Shown here piece after piece: positions 1-7,192 of a DNA stretch of 12,089 nucleotides. Both the position numbers and the translations under genes were made by a program. A model generated the notes under the pieces. The model was given only the letters and a program-made list of their open reading frames with translations, was not told the DNA's origin and ran no database searches. This DNA comes from CAG-791 sp963657295 (lineage in GTDB: Bacteria; Bacillota; Clostridia; Lachnospirales; Lachnospiraceae), in contig CAVKMX010000070.1 in assembly GCA_963657295.1 (NCBI GenBank), positions 1 through 12,089 on the forward strand, written 5' to 3'. Within the stretch, counting starts at the first letter, position 1, and every line of letters begins with the position of its first letter.

Positions 1-1
1 T

Positions 2-340
2 TACGAGATTGAAGAATCCGCCTATATCGATGGGGCAAGCGTGCTGCAGGTTTATGTCCATGTGATTCTTCCGCTGGTGAAGCCAATGATTGCCACGCTC
101 ATCATCATGGATGCCCTGTGGTTCTGGAACGACTTCATGCTGCCTCTGCTGATCCTGAATCGTTCACAGACGTTGTGGACGCTGCCGCTTTTTCAGTATA
201 ATTTCAAAACGGAATATTCGTTCGATTATACGATGGCATTTACAGCATATCTGCTCGCCATGCTGCCGATGCTGATCATATATTGCTGCGGACAAAAATA
301 CATCATCAAGGGACTGACAGCCGGCTCGGTAAAGGGCTGA
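2..340 (+). CDS. Carbohydrate ABC transporter permease, MalG-like (CUT1), C-terminal part
   Basis: Inner-membrane permease subunit of a binding-protein-dependent sugar importer. Only the last 112 codons are present; the frame is open from base 2, so the gene starts before the window. The first visible residues form the EAA loop that docks on the ATPase: YEIEESAYIDGAS, then VILPLVKP. Two hydrophobic segments follow, around TLIIMDALWFWNDF and YTMAFTAYLLAMLPMLIIYCC. The end GLTAGSVKG is typical of MalG-type permeases of the CUT1 family. The substrate cannot be read from this piece. The response regulator starts 10 bases after the stop, which is the usual pairing of a sugar ABC system with a YesN-type regulator. 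The other permease and the solute-binding protein are expected upstream. Confidence 0.93.
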   Translation, partial: YEIEESAYIDGASVLQVYVHVILPLVKPMIATLIIMDALWFWNDFMLPLLILNRSQTLWTLPLFQYNFKTEYSFDYTMAFTAYLLAMLPMLIIYCCGQKYIIKGLTAGSVKG

Positions 341-350
341 TCACAAGCAT

Positions 351-1868
351 ATGACAATTCTGATTGTAGAGGATGAGCTGTACGCACGGCAATCGCTGGA
401 AACGCAGATATACGGCTATGACAGGAACCGGGAATTCACGGTGCTGCTCGCGTCAAACGGTCGGGAGGGACTGGAGATCTTCCGCAGAAAGCATCCGGAC
501 CTGGTGATCACGGACATCAAGATGCCGCAGATGGACGGGATTGAAATGCTGCGGGAAATCCGGGGCCTGAATCCGGATACGCCGGTGGTGATTATGACGG
601 CATACTCCGAATTCGAGTATGCGCGCGATGCCCTGAAGGCGGGAGCTGTGGATTACCTTCTCAAGCCTGCGGATGAAAAGGCGATCTCCGATTGTCTGGA
701 TAAGTATTTTGAAAAGGCGAGGCGCAGGGCGGATGCGGAGCAGATGAACGGGCAGGATGCCGCGGCCCGCTGTGTCCTGATGACGATCGAGGGTCTTCGG
801 CCGGATGGGATCGGAAGAAAGCTTTTTGACAAGACGTTCCGCACTTTTTATGTGGCGGCCCTGAATCCGATGGGGCAGCGGCTGCAGAGGGAACAGGTGC
901 GGGCCTGGGTCGAGGAATGCGCGGCGGGCACCATATCGAACAATATGCGGCTCATCGGGATGCTGAACGGCCTGTGGATTCTGGTCACTCAGGATTTTGA
1001 GACCTACAGGAGCTTTTTCCTGAAGCTGTCGGCAAAGGCGAAGGAGGGCGGCTGCTCCGTCTGCTGTGGGATCAGCGGCAGGCACAACGGAGAGGCCTCC
1101 ATTGCAGCGGCCTGGGAGGAGGCGTATTATGCGCTTCTTCAATACATGACGGACGGCAACCCTGTTCATTTCCATGAGCAGGCAGAGGAGCCGGGAGGTG
1201 TTTCGGGGAGAAAGGAATTCCGCATTTCCCAGGACCGCGTGGCGCTGCTGGAGCAGGCACTGGAGCAGAGGAACGGCGCGCGGTTTACCGAGATTCTGCA
1301 TGCTGTCTTTGCGGATATTCCAAGGAATCCGCAGACCCGCAGTCTGGAGACGCTTTACCTGCATCTGCGGGTGATCTGCCTTCGGGCGGCCGGTCTGCAG
1401 GAGGATACGGGAGAGAGAATCTGCATTCTGGATGACCATGGGATTCTGCAGTGCAGCTCGCTGCAGGAAATGGAGAGCTATTTCCAGGATATCGGCCGGC
1501 AGCTCTGCGAGAGCAGGGAGGCGCCGCCGGATCGCCGCGATGTCATTTCGAGCATCGAGGAATATGTCGGCCAGCATTACTCGGAGGACATCACACTCAA
1601 GAAAATGGCGGAAGAGGTTCTGTTCATGAACCGCGATTATGTGAGCCATCTGTTTGCGGAGCAGAAAAAGGTGAATTTCACAGCTTATCTGCGGCAGATC
1701 CGCATTGTTCATGCGAAGGAGCTCCTGTCCGGGTCGACATTGTCCGTTGCGGAGGTGGCTGCCCTGACCGGGTATAAGGACTTTTCACAGTTCATTCGGA
1801 ATTTCAAACTGGAAACGGGGATGACACCAAGGAAATACCGGGACAGTCAGACGGGATCGGAAGAGTGA
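351..1868 (+). CDS. YesN-type response regulator: receiver domain plus AraC-type DNA-binding domain
   Basis: Cytoplasmic two-component transcription regulator of 505 residues. Residues 1-120 are a receiver domain: acidic pocket E7/D8, phospho-acceptor D55 in LVITDIKMPQMDG, switch Thr83 in IMTAYSE, and Lys105 in YLLKPAD. Residues 130-400 are a long middle region with no motif I can name, as is usual for the roughly 500-residue YesN group. Residues 403-500 are an AraC/XylS domain with two helix-turn-helices (LKKMAEEV region; SVAEVAALTGYKDFSQF) ending in GMTPRKYR. Members usually pair with a YesM-type sensor kinase and control a nearby sugar ABC operon. No kinase is visible here, so it should lie upstream if present. 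The start is the first ATG of the frame; the purine run at 331-336 is rather far away (14 bases), so initiation may be coupled to the permease stop. Confidence 0.95.
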   Translation: MTILIVEDELYARQSLETQIYGYDRNREFTVLLASNGREGLEIFRRKHPDLVITDIKMPQMDGIEMLREIRGLNPDTPVVIMTAYSEFEYARDALKAGAVDYLLKPADEKAISDCLDKYFEKARRRADAEQMNGQDAAARCVLMTIEGLRPDGIGRKLFDKTFRTFYVAALNPMGQRLQREQVRAWVEECAAGTISNNMRLIGMLNGLWILVTQDFETYRSFFLKLSAKAKEGGCSVCCGISGRHNGEASIAAAWEEAYYALLQYMTDGNPVHFHEQAEEPGGVSGRKEFRISQDRVALLEQALEQRNGARFTEILHAVFADIPRNPQTRSLETLYLHLRVICLRAAGLQEDTGERICILDDHGILQCSSLQEMESYFQDIGRQLCESREAPPDRRDVISSIEEYVGQHYSEDITLKKMAEEVLFMNRDYVSHLFAEQKKVNFTAYLRQIRIVHAKELLSGSTLSVAEVAALTGYKDFSQFIRNFKLETGMTPRKYRDSQTGSEE

Positions 1869-1903
1869 GGCACGGCAGAGCCCGGAAAGGAAGAAGGAGA
1901 GAA

Positions 1904-3346
1904 ATGCAGAAGGATCAGCAGGAATTCCTTGTGTGGATTCGGACCCATGAGGAGGAAATGCTGCAGGATATGGCAGAGCTGATTGCGATTCCGAGTGTTT
2001 CCGAGGAATCGGAGGCGCAAAGGGAGAGAACGGGGGTGCCGTTCGGAGCGGAATGCCGGAGGGCTCTGGATCGGTATCTGTTCATGGCGCAGAGGGATGG
2101 ACTGTCCTGCCGGGACCTGTCCGGATATTGCGGCGAGGTGAGTGTCGGAGCGGAGAAGGCAGAGCGGGTGCTCGGCATCTGGAATCATCTGGATGTGGTC
2201 CCTGCGGGCGAAGGCTGGGAGACAGCCCCCTATGGGGTGTCCCGAAGGGGGCGCTGGATTCTGGGACGCGGCGTACAGGACAACAAGGGGCCGCTGGTGG
2301 CCGTTTACTATGTCCTCCGATATCTGCAGGAGAAGGGATTGCTGCGGCATATCCGGGTGAAGCAGCTGGCAGGCTGCGATGAAGAGCGCGGAATGGAGGA
2401 TGCGGCCTGGTTCCGAGAGCACGCGCCCCTGCCGGATATGGCCTTCGTGGCAGACTGCGGCTTCCCGGTGTGCTGCGGGGAGAAGGGAAAGCTCACGCTG
2501 GTTCTGAAATCCGGCCGCAAGGTCTCCGGCTTCAGGAGCCTGCAGGCAGGCGAGGCCCCGAACATCATTCCGTCGCAGGCGGAGGCAGTTCTCTCTTCTG
2601 GGAAGAGAATCGAGGGAAAGGGAATCGGCGGACACGCGGCCTTCCCGGAGAAGACCGTCAATGCAGTTCACGATCTGTTGGAGGGGCTGCTGCAGGGGAG
2701 CCTGCAGACAGAACAGGAGGATGACGATGCAGCTGCGGCGGGGGATGCGGCACAGCCGATGCCGGAGGAGGTCTTTCGCGGAGAGGACCGCGCCCTGCTG
2801 AACTTTCTGTATCGATTGTCTGCAGACGGATACGGAAATGCGATCGGCATCGACGGAGAGGATGAGGTATCGGGACGATTGACCTGCAATCTCGGAACGC
2901 TGGAGCTGCGGGATGGGTACCTCTGGTGCCGGCTGGACATCCGTTATCCGGTCACGTTCTCCGGAGAACAGGTGATGAATTGCCTGCGGCAGGCGGAGGG
3001 AATGGAACGGTTTGAAATCGTCAGCGTGAAAAACACAGAGCCTTATTACCGGGATCCGGCAGATCCCTTTGTCAGCCTTCTGCAGAAGGCATATTGTGAG
3101 GAGACCGGAGCAGAACAGACGCCCTATGTGATGGGTGGAGGCACCTACGCGGCCAGGCTGCCGGATACGGTCGGCTTCGGAACGGGCTTTGCGCGGGATT
3201 TTACGGAGCTGGGGCTGAGACCCGGGCACGGTGACTGTCACGGAGCCGATGAGGCGGAGTACCTCGACAATCTGGAGAAAGCAATGTGTATTTATCGCAG
3301 AGCCATCCTTGCCGTCGATGCATGGCATGGAGAGGAATGCAGCTGA
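1904..3346 (+). CDS. M20-family metallopeptidase, PepV/Sapep-like dipeptidase
   Basis: Probable cytoplasmic di-zinc dipeptidase or related aminoacyl hydrolase, 480 residues, close to the family's usual 465-470. Metal and catalytic residues are in the expected order: H95 and D97 in NHLDVVPAGEGW, bridging D126 in GVQDNKGP, E160/E161 in CDEERG, D184 in VADCGFP, and H446 in HGADE. The spacing E161-D184 and H95-D126 fits PepV. The lid histidine is H244 in GGHAAFPE. The C-terminal GGGTYAARLP signature is typical of the PepV branch. An acidic, Ala-rich stretch sits in the lid domain at about 271-289. I chose ATG 1904 over the in-frame GTG at 1865 because AAGGAGA at 1894-1900 precedes it and the extra 13 residues are Arg-rich and unlike the family. 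The gene lies 35 bases after the regulator, probably in the same operon. The substrate is not known. Confidence 0.92.
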   Translation: MQKDQQEFLVWIRTHEEEMLQDMAELIAIPSVSEESEAQRERTGVPFGAECRRALDRYLFMAQRDGLSCRDLSGYCGEVSVGAEKAERVLGIWNHLDVVPAGEGWETAPYGVSRRGRWILGRGVQDNKGPLVAVYYVLRYLQEKGLLRHIRVKQLAGCDEERGMEDAAWFREHAPLPDMAFVADCGFPVCCGEKGKLTLVLKSGRKVSGFRSLQAGEAPNIIPSQAEAVLSSGKRIEGKGIGGHAAFPEKTVNAVHDLLEGLLQGSLQTEQEDDDAAAAGDAAQPMPEEVFRGEDRALLNFLYRLSADGYGNAIGIDGEDEVSGRLTCNLGTLELRDGYLWCRLDIRYPVTFSGEQVMNCLRQAEGMERFEIVSVKNTEPYYRDPADPFVSLLQKAYCEETGAEQTPYVMGGGTYAARLPDTVGFGTGFARDFTELGLRPGHGDCHGADEAEYLDNLEKAMCIYRRAILAVDAWHGEECS

Positions 3347-3382
3347 TCCGGAGAAATTCAGACAGGCGGGAGGACGGTCTGC

Positions 3383-3411
3383 CCGCAGAGGCGGCCGCCG
3401 CGCGCCTGCGG
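3383..3411. repeat. GC-rich inverted repeat in the peptidase-reductase gap
   Basis: In the 108-base gap, arms CCGCAG (3383-3388) and CTGCGG (3406-3411) enclose the 10-bp palindrome GGCGGCCGCC (3390-3399). There is no U-tract after it, so it does not look like a terminator. It could be an RNA hairpin that tunes expression or mRNA decay within the operon, or a chance product of GC-rich sequence. The rest of the gap shows no promoter I would call. Confidence 0.35.
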
Positions 3412-3454
3412 CACAGGAACAGAAAGCACAGGGCAAAACGGAAAGGTGGAAGAC

Positions 3455-4372
3455 ATGAAAACGGTCAGTATAAATGAGAAGGTGAAGGATGTGTCCGTCA
3501 TCGGCATCGGCTGCATGCGGATCAACGGTCTGCAGGATGAGAAGGCGGTGCGGGACCTGGCAGAGACGGCGATGGACAGCGGCATCAATTTTTTTGATCA
3601 TGCGGACATTTACGGCGGGGGTGAGTGCGAGGAGATCTTCGGCAGGGCGATCCCGTCCTCTGTGCGGGAGAAGATGATTCTGCAGACCAAGTGCGTGATC
3701 CGCCCGGGAATCTGCTATGATTCGTCCAGGGAGTATATTCTGCAGCAGGTGGATGCGAGTCTGCGCCGCCTGCACACGGAGTATGTGGACATTCTGCTGC
3801 TGCACCGGCCGGATGCCCTGATGGAGCCGGAGGAGATTGCAGAGGCCTTTGATGCGCTGGAGCGTGCGGGAAAGGTGAGAGCCTTCGGCGTTTCCAACCA
3901 CAATCCGATGCAGATTGAGCTCCTGAATTCCTGCTGCGGCGGGCGCATCAAGGTGAATCAGATCCAGTACAGCATCGCACATTGCCCGACCATTGACGCC
4001 GGACTGAATTTCAACATCGCCAACGATGCCGGCTGCAGCAGGGACAACAGCATCATAGAATATGCGCGGTGGAAGAAGCTCCGGCTGCAGGCCTGGTCGC
4101 CGTTCCAGTACGGGATGTTCGAGGGCACGTTCCTCGGAAACGAACGCTTCCGGGAACTGAATGCCGTGATCGACCGGCTGGCGGAGCAATACAATACGAC
4201 GCCGAATGCCATCGCTGTGGCATGGATTCTGCGGCATCCGGCAGGAATTCAGTGCATTGTCGGAACCACCAATCGGAAGAGAATAGAGGGACTCGCCAAG
4301 GCCTCCGACATTACGCTGACAAGAGAGGAATGGTATGAGCTGTATCTGGCGGCCGGCAAGCAGCTGCCGTGA
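3455..4372 (+). CDS. Aldo/keto reductase, YdhF-like
   Basis: Soluble NAD(P)H-dependent oxidoreductase with an (alpha/beta)8 barrel, 305 residues, normal for the family. The catalytic tetrad is complete: D48 and Y53 in FFDHADIYGGGE, K79 in LQTKCVI, and H117 in LLLHRPD. The later part holds AWSPFQYG and the cofactor-binding IVGTTNRKRIEG. The region between them (NQIQYSIAHC, GLNFNIAND) matches the YdhF branch, which lacks a firmly known physiological substrate. I chose ATG 3455, preceded by AAAGGTGGA at 3442-3450, over the in-frame GTG at 3446 that lies inside that ribosome site. The next gene begins 27 bases after the stop, so both are likely co-transcribed. The substrate is not deducible from sequence; a role in clearing or recycling a carbonyl product of the neighbouring catabolic steps is inference. 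Confidence 0.93.
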   Translation: MKTVSINEKVKDVSVIGIGCMRINGLQDEKAVRDLAETAMDSGINFFDHADIYGGGECEEIFGRAIPSSVREKMILQTKCVIRPGICYDSSREYILQQVDASLRRLHTEYVDILLLHRPDALMEPEEIAEAFDALERAGKVRAFGVSNHNPMQIELLNSCCGGRIKVNQIQYSIAHCPTIDAGLNFNIANDAGCSRDNSIIEYARWKKLRLQAWSPFQYGMFEGTFLGNERFRELNAVIDRLAEQYNTTPNAIAVAWILRHPAGIQCIVGTTNRKRIEGLAKASDITLTREEWYELYLAAGKQLP

Positions 4373-4399
4373 GCGGTTCTGCATGGACGGGAGGCAATC

Positions 4400-5692
4400 A
4401 TGAATCAACAGATTTATCGTGCATACGTTGCAATCCTGCAGGAGGAGCTGATCCCGGCCCTTGGCTGTACGGAGCCGATCGCACTGGCCTATTGTGCGGC
4501 ACTGGCCCGGAAGGTACTCGGCGCAGAGGCTTCCCGAATGGAGGTGTACTGCAGCGGCAATATCATTAAGAATGTCAAAAGCGTCACGGTGCCCAACTCC
4601 AATGGGATGCGGGGGATCGAGGCGGCGGCCATCCTCGGTTATGCAGGTGGTGATGCCGATGCGAAGCTGGAGGTGCTGGAGAGCGTGAGCGGGGAGGATA
4701 TTGACAGGGCCAGGGAGCTGCTGGAGCAGAATTTCTGCAGCTGTCATCATGTCAGAGATGTTGCCAATCTCTATATCCGGGTTGAGCTTTTCGGGGAGGA
4801 GCATTCCTCTGCCGTGATCATTGCCAACCACCACACCCAGGTACAGAGCATTCAAAGGGATGGCAAGGTGATATATCAGCAGGAGGAGCAGGAGGCGGAG
4901 GCTGCCGCACCGCAGCCCAAGGAGCTGCTGAATGTGCAGGATATCCTGGAGTTTGCGGATTGTGTGGAGCTGGAGGATGTCCGGAGCCTGCTGGAGCGGC
5001 AGATTCGTCTGAACAGTGCGATTTCGGATGAGGGGCTGCAGCATGAGTACGGTGCGGAAATAGGCCGTACCATTCTGGAAACCTACGGCAATGAGTCCGT
5101 GGCCGTCCGCGCGAAGGCGCGTGCGGCGGCCGGGTCCGACGCCCGAATGAACGGCTGTGCACTGCCGGTGGTCATCAACTCCGGGAGCGGCAATCAGGGA
5201 ATCACCTGTTCGATCCCGGTGGTGGAATACGGAAAACAGCTGGGAGTGAGCGAGGACAGGCTGCTGCGCGGTCTGGTGGTCAGCAATCTGGTGTCCATTC
5301 ATCAGAAGAAATACATCGGCAGTCTGTCGGCCTATTGCGGAGCGGTCAGCGCAGCCTGCGGGGCCGGGGCCGGCATTGCCTACCTGTACGGAGAGGATTA
5401 TCAACAGATTTCGGAGACGATCACCAACACCATCGCGAACATCGGCGGGGTCGTCTGCGACGGAGCCAAATCCTCCTGTGCCGCGAAAATCGCCTCTTCC
5501 GTGGATGCGGCGATTATGGCGAACAATCTGGCGCAGAAGGGAAGGTACTTTAAATCCGGAGAGGGACTGGTGGAGGGCTCCGTGGAGGAGACCATCCAGA
5601 ATCTCGGCTATGTCGGCAAGGTGGGAATGAAGGAGACGGATAACGTCATCCTCGGTCTGATGATCGGAGAGAAGTCAGGCAGTACGGAGTGA
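4400..5692 (+). CDS. L-cysteine desulfidase-like protein (CyuA/YhaM, UPF0597 family)
   Basis: Predicted iron-sulfur lyase of 430 residues. The family breaks L-cysteine into pyruvate, hydrogen sulfide and ammonia, and resembles the alpha subunit of iron-sulfur L-serine dehydratases. Visible signatures are GCTEPIALAYC at the N-terminus (C23), NSNGMRGIEAAAILG, MNGCALPVVINSGSGNQG (C253), AYCGAVSAACGAGAG (C313, C320) and CDGAKSSCAAK (C353, C360). Several of these cysteines are candidates for the cluster ligands; I cannot say which from sequence alone. The start has a strong ribosome site, GGGAGG at 4389-4394. This is the last gene of the + strand string and is followed by the 5715-5762 hairpin. 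With the upstream dipeptidase it could handle cysteine freed from dipeptides; that link is inference. Serine or another small amino acid is a possible alternative substrate. Confidence 0.9.
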   Translation: MNQQIYRAYVAILQEELIPALGCTEPIALAYCAALARKVLGAEASRMEVYCSGNIIKNVKSVTVPNSNGMRGIEAAAILGYAGGDADAKLEVLESVSGEDIDRARELLEQNFCSCHHVRDVANLYIRVELFGEEHSSAVIIANHHTQVQSIQRDGKVIYQQEEQEAEAAAPQPKELLNVQDILEFADCVELEDVRSLLERQIRLNSAISDEGLQHEYGAEIGRTILETYGNESVAVRAKARAAAGSDARMNGCALPVVINSGSGNQGITCSIPVVEYGKQLGVSEDRLLRGLVVSNLVSIHQKKYIGSLSAYCGAVSAACGAGAGIAYLYGEDYQQISETITNTIANIGGVVCDGAKSSCAAKIASSVDAAIMANNLAQKGRYFKSGEGLVEGSVEETIQNLGYVGKVGMKETDNVILGLMIGEKSGSTE

Positions 5693-5714
5693 TTGCCGTC
5701 AACCCGGATACAGA

Positions 5715-5762
5715 GATAGGGATACCCGAAAATGCCATCGGACATTTTCGGGTATCCCTATC
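5715..5762. terminator. Perfect 20-bp hairpin between convergent genes, no U-tract
   Basis: Arms 5715-5734 and 5743-5762 are exact reverse complements over 20 bp, around an 8-base loop. The hairpin lies 22 bases after the cysteine desulfidase stop and 62 bases beyond the stop of the convergent pyrophosphorylase gene. Its position suits a bidirectional transcription stop or 3'-end protector. Neither strand shows a run of T after the stem, so it is not a classic intrinsic terminator. The rest of 5693-5824 holds only a 12-bp palindrome at 5791-5802. Confidence 0.65.
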
Positions 5763-5790
5763 GAGCTGAGTGCTGAATATCTACGGATCT

Positions 5791-5802
5791 GCCTGCGCAG
5801 GC
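5791..5802. repeat. 12-bp perfect palindrome in the convergent gap
   Basis: GCCTGCGCAGGC is a perfect palindrome lying 22 bases beyond the stop codon of the - strand pyrophosphorylase gene. It has no loop and no following T-run. It may be a chance GC-rich palindrome or a short protein-binding site; nothing else supports a function. Confidence 0.3.
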
Positions 5803-5824
5803 GTGTTCTGTCTGCCCGGAAATG

Positions 5825-7057
5825 CTACAGCAGAATGCCGTTCTGCTCGCAAAGAGCCTGAGCGGATTCCACGGAGTCGACGCCGGTCCGATTCTTGATC
5901 GGTGCAAATTCGCGGGAGCGCTCCACCTCATAAGGAAGGCAGGAGTCCATCTCGTGCACCATGTCCAGGATCAGCTGCTCGAATTTATAACCGTTGGGAG
6001 CCTCCGGCTTGATAAGCTTCCCCGCGGCACCCATATAGGGAATTTTCTTTTCCACGATGTGCAGCATCAGCCGGTCATTCATGATCTCCTCGAGCTTGTC
6101 CTCACGGAAAAGATAATTCAGAATGACGCCGAAATTGTAGGCGGGGTCGCCCTTCTCATCCACGGCGGAAAGGAGCTCGGGCGTCATGTCATAATATTCC
6201 ACAATGGAGGGCTTTCCATCCTCCAGACACATGGCCCCAACCTTCTCGTCGGGAGAAACCTTGCGCACACATTTGGCACCGCTGACATATCCTCCGGCAA
6301 TGGTGGCGCCGAGAAAGACGGGATCGCAGATGCGCTGCAGCACATTATCCACGGCGAAGCAGTTCAGCCATTGCACGCCCAGCTCATGCAGCTTCGCAAG
6401 GAGTCCTGCCTTGGCCATGGAGAGGAACCAGCCGCCGTTCCCATTCGGAGAGGAGGCAATCCGGAAGGGGCGCTCCATGTAGACCTTGCCGCTGTAATCC
6501 GTCGCAGGTGCCATGTCCTGGCGGAAGAAGAAGATCTTCCCGGCATCGTAGCCGAAATAATCGTGCTCCTTCATGAAGGACACGGTGGCATCGTGATTCT
6601 TGTCGCTGGTCATGATGAAAAGAGGAGGGAAAACACCGGCCTCCCGAACGACATCCATGAGATTCTCGATGAGGCGCTGCATGATGTATACGGGGTGCGT
6701 TCTGCCGATGTCGTACATGCATTTGGGATCGTCGGATCCCAGCCGTGTTCCCATGCCGCCGGCCAGGAGCACAGCGGCGACTCTTCCCTCGCGGATCTGC
6801 GCAAGGCCAAGGGCACGGTATTCGTCCTCGTGCGCGCGAATCTGCGGCAGCTCCATCGCGGCCAAGGGGGTGATCACACCCCTGGACGGAAGCTGCTCCT
6901 GATGACCGACAAAGCGCGTAACGGAAAAATCCAGGTTCTCAATCTGTGTCAGCAGAGCATCCTTTTCCTCATCGGTGAGAGCATCGTAGCATTGCATTGC
7001 ATGCTCCTGGCCGTATTCCTTTAATTTATTCCAAGCCTTTTCCCTGCGATTCTCCAT
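5825..7057 (-). CDS. UDP-sugar pyrophosphorylase, UAP1-type (UDPGP family)
   Basis: Cytosolic uridylyltransferase of 410 residues that makes a UDP-sugar from UTP and a hexose or N-acetylhexosamine 1-phosphate, feeding envelope or capsule glycans. Motifs in order are LAGGMGTRLG (98-107), the nucleotide loop; PKCMYDIG with K112; SPNGNGG (about 203-209), the uridine-binding loop; FAVDN (to 238), the metal-binding site; VEYYDM; EKKIPYM; PNGYKFEQ; and EFAPIKN (383-389). The set matches eukaryotic-type UDP-GlcNAc pyrophosphorylases better than bacterial GalU or GlmU. In the usual PKG signature the Gly is Cys here. The choice between Glc, Gal, GlcNAc and GalNAc phosphates is open. I chose the start at 7057 because AAAGGAGAGG (7060-7069) precedes it; the longer frame to 7153 adds 32 residues unlike the family. 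It has its own promoter at 7159-7187. Confidence 0.88.
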   Translation of the reverse strand: MENRREKAWNKLKEYGQEHAMQCYDALTDEEKDALLTQIENLDFSVTRFVGHQEQLPSRGVITPLAAMELPQIRAHEDEYRALGLAQIREGRVAAVLLAGGMGTRLGSDDPKCMYDIGRTHPVYIMQRLIENLMDVVREAGVFPPLFIMTSDKNHDATVSFMKEHDYFGYDAGKIFFFRQDMAPATDYSGKVYMERPFRIASSPNGNGGWFLSMAKAGLLAKLHELGVQWLNCFAVDNVLQRICDPVFLGATIAGGYVSGAKCVRKVSPDEKVGAMCLEDGKPSIVEYYDMTPELLSAVDEKGDPAYNFGVILNYLFREDKLEEIMNDRLMLHIVEKKIPYMGAAGKLIKPEAPNGYKFEQLILDMVHEMDSCLPYEVERSREFAPIKNRTGVDSVESAQALCEQNGILL

Positions 7058-7102
7058 ATCCTCTCCTTTGCTGCAATGTTCCCGAAGATCTTTTGTGTTC
7101 CT

Positions 7103-7143
7103 GCATCCGAAAGCGGCCGCTTCGTGTTGAATCCGGCGGATGC
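7103..7143 (-). other. Palindrome-containing 5' leader of the pyrophosphorylase gene
   Basis: Arms GCATCCG (7103-7109) and CGGATGC (7137-7143) form a 7-bp inverted repeat, and AAGCGGCCGCTT (7111-7122) is a perfect 12-bp palindrome inside it. The element lies within the roughly 95-base leader predicted downstream of the promoter at 7159-7187. It could fold in RNA or bind a dimeric protein. I do not recognise it as a known riboswitch. Confidence 0.4.
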
Positions 7144-7158
7144 GAACAGACACATCAT

Positions 7159-7187
7159 ATTTTACGATGCCTTACGCAAAAAGACAA
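7159..7187 (-). promoter_or_regulatory. Sigma-A-like promoter for the pyrophosphorylase gene
   Basis: Read on the - strand: -35 TTGTCT (7182-7187, 4 of 6 to consensus), a 17-base spacer, and -10 TAAAAT (7159-7164, 5 of 6). It sits just past the recombinase stop at 7193, so it gives the pyrophosphorylase transcription independent of the upstream genes. The predicted start is near 7152. Confidence 0.6.
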
Positions 7188-7192
7188 AAGAA

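Noticed and set aside
1847..5404. 1185-codon open frame on the - strand opposite three genes
   Set aside because: It lies in exact codon register with the real + strand genes, has no family motifs or ribosome site that I can see, and is explained by the lack of TTA, CTA and TCA codons in those genes.
5822..7024. 400-codon + strand frame opposite the pyrophosphorylase
   Set aside because: In codon register with a clearly recognisable gene on the other strand; no recognisable protein features.
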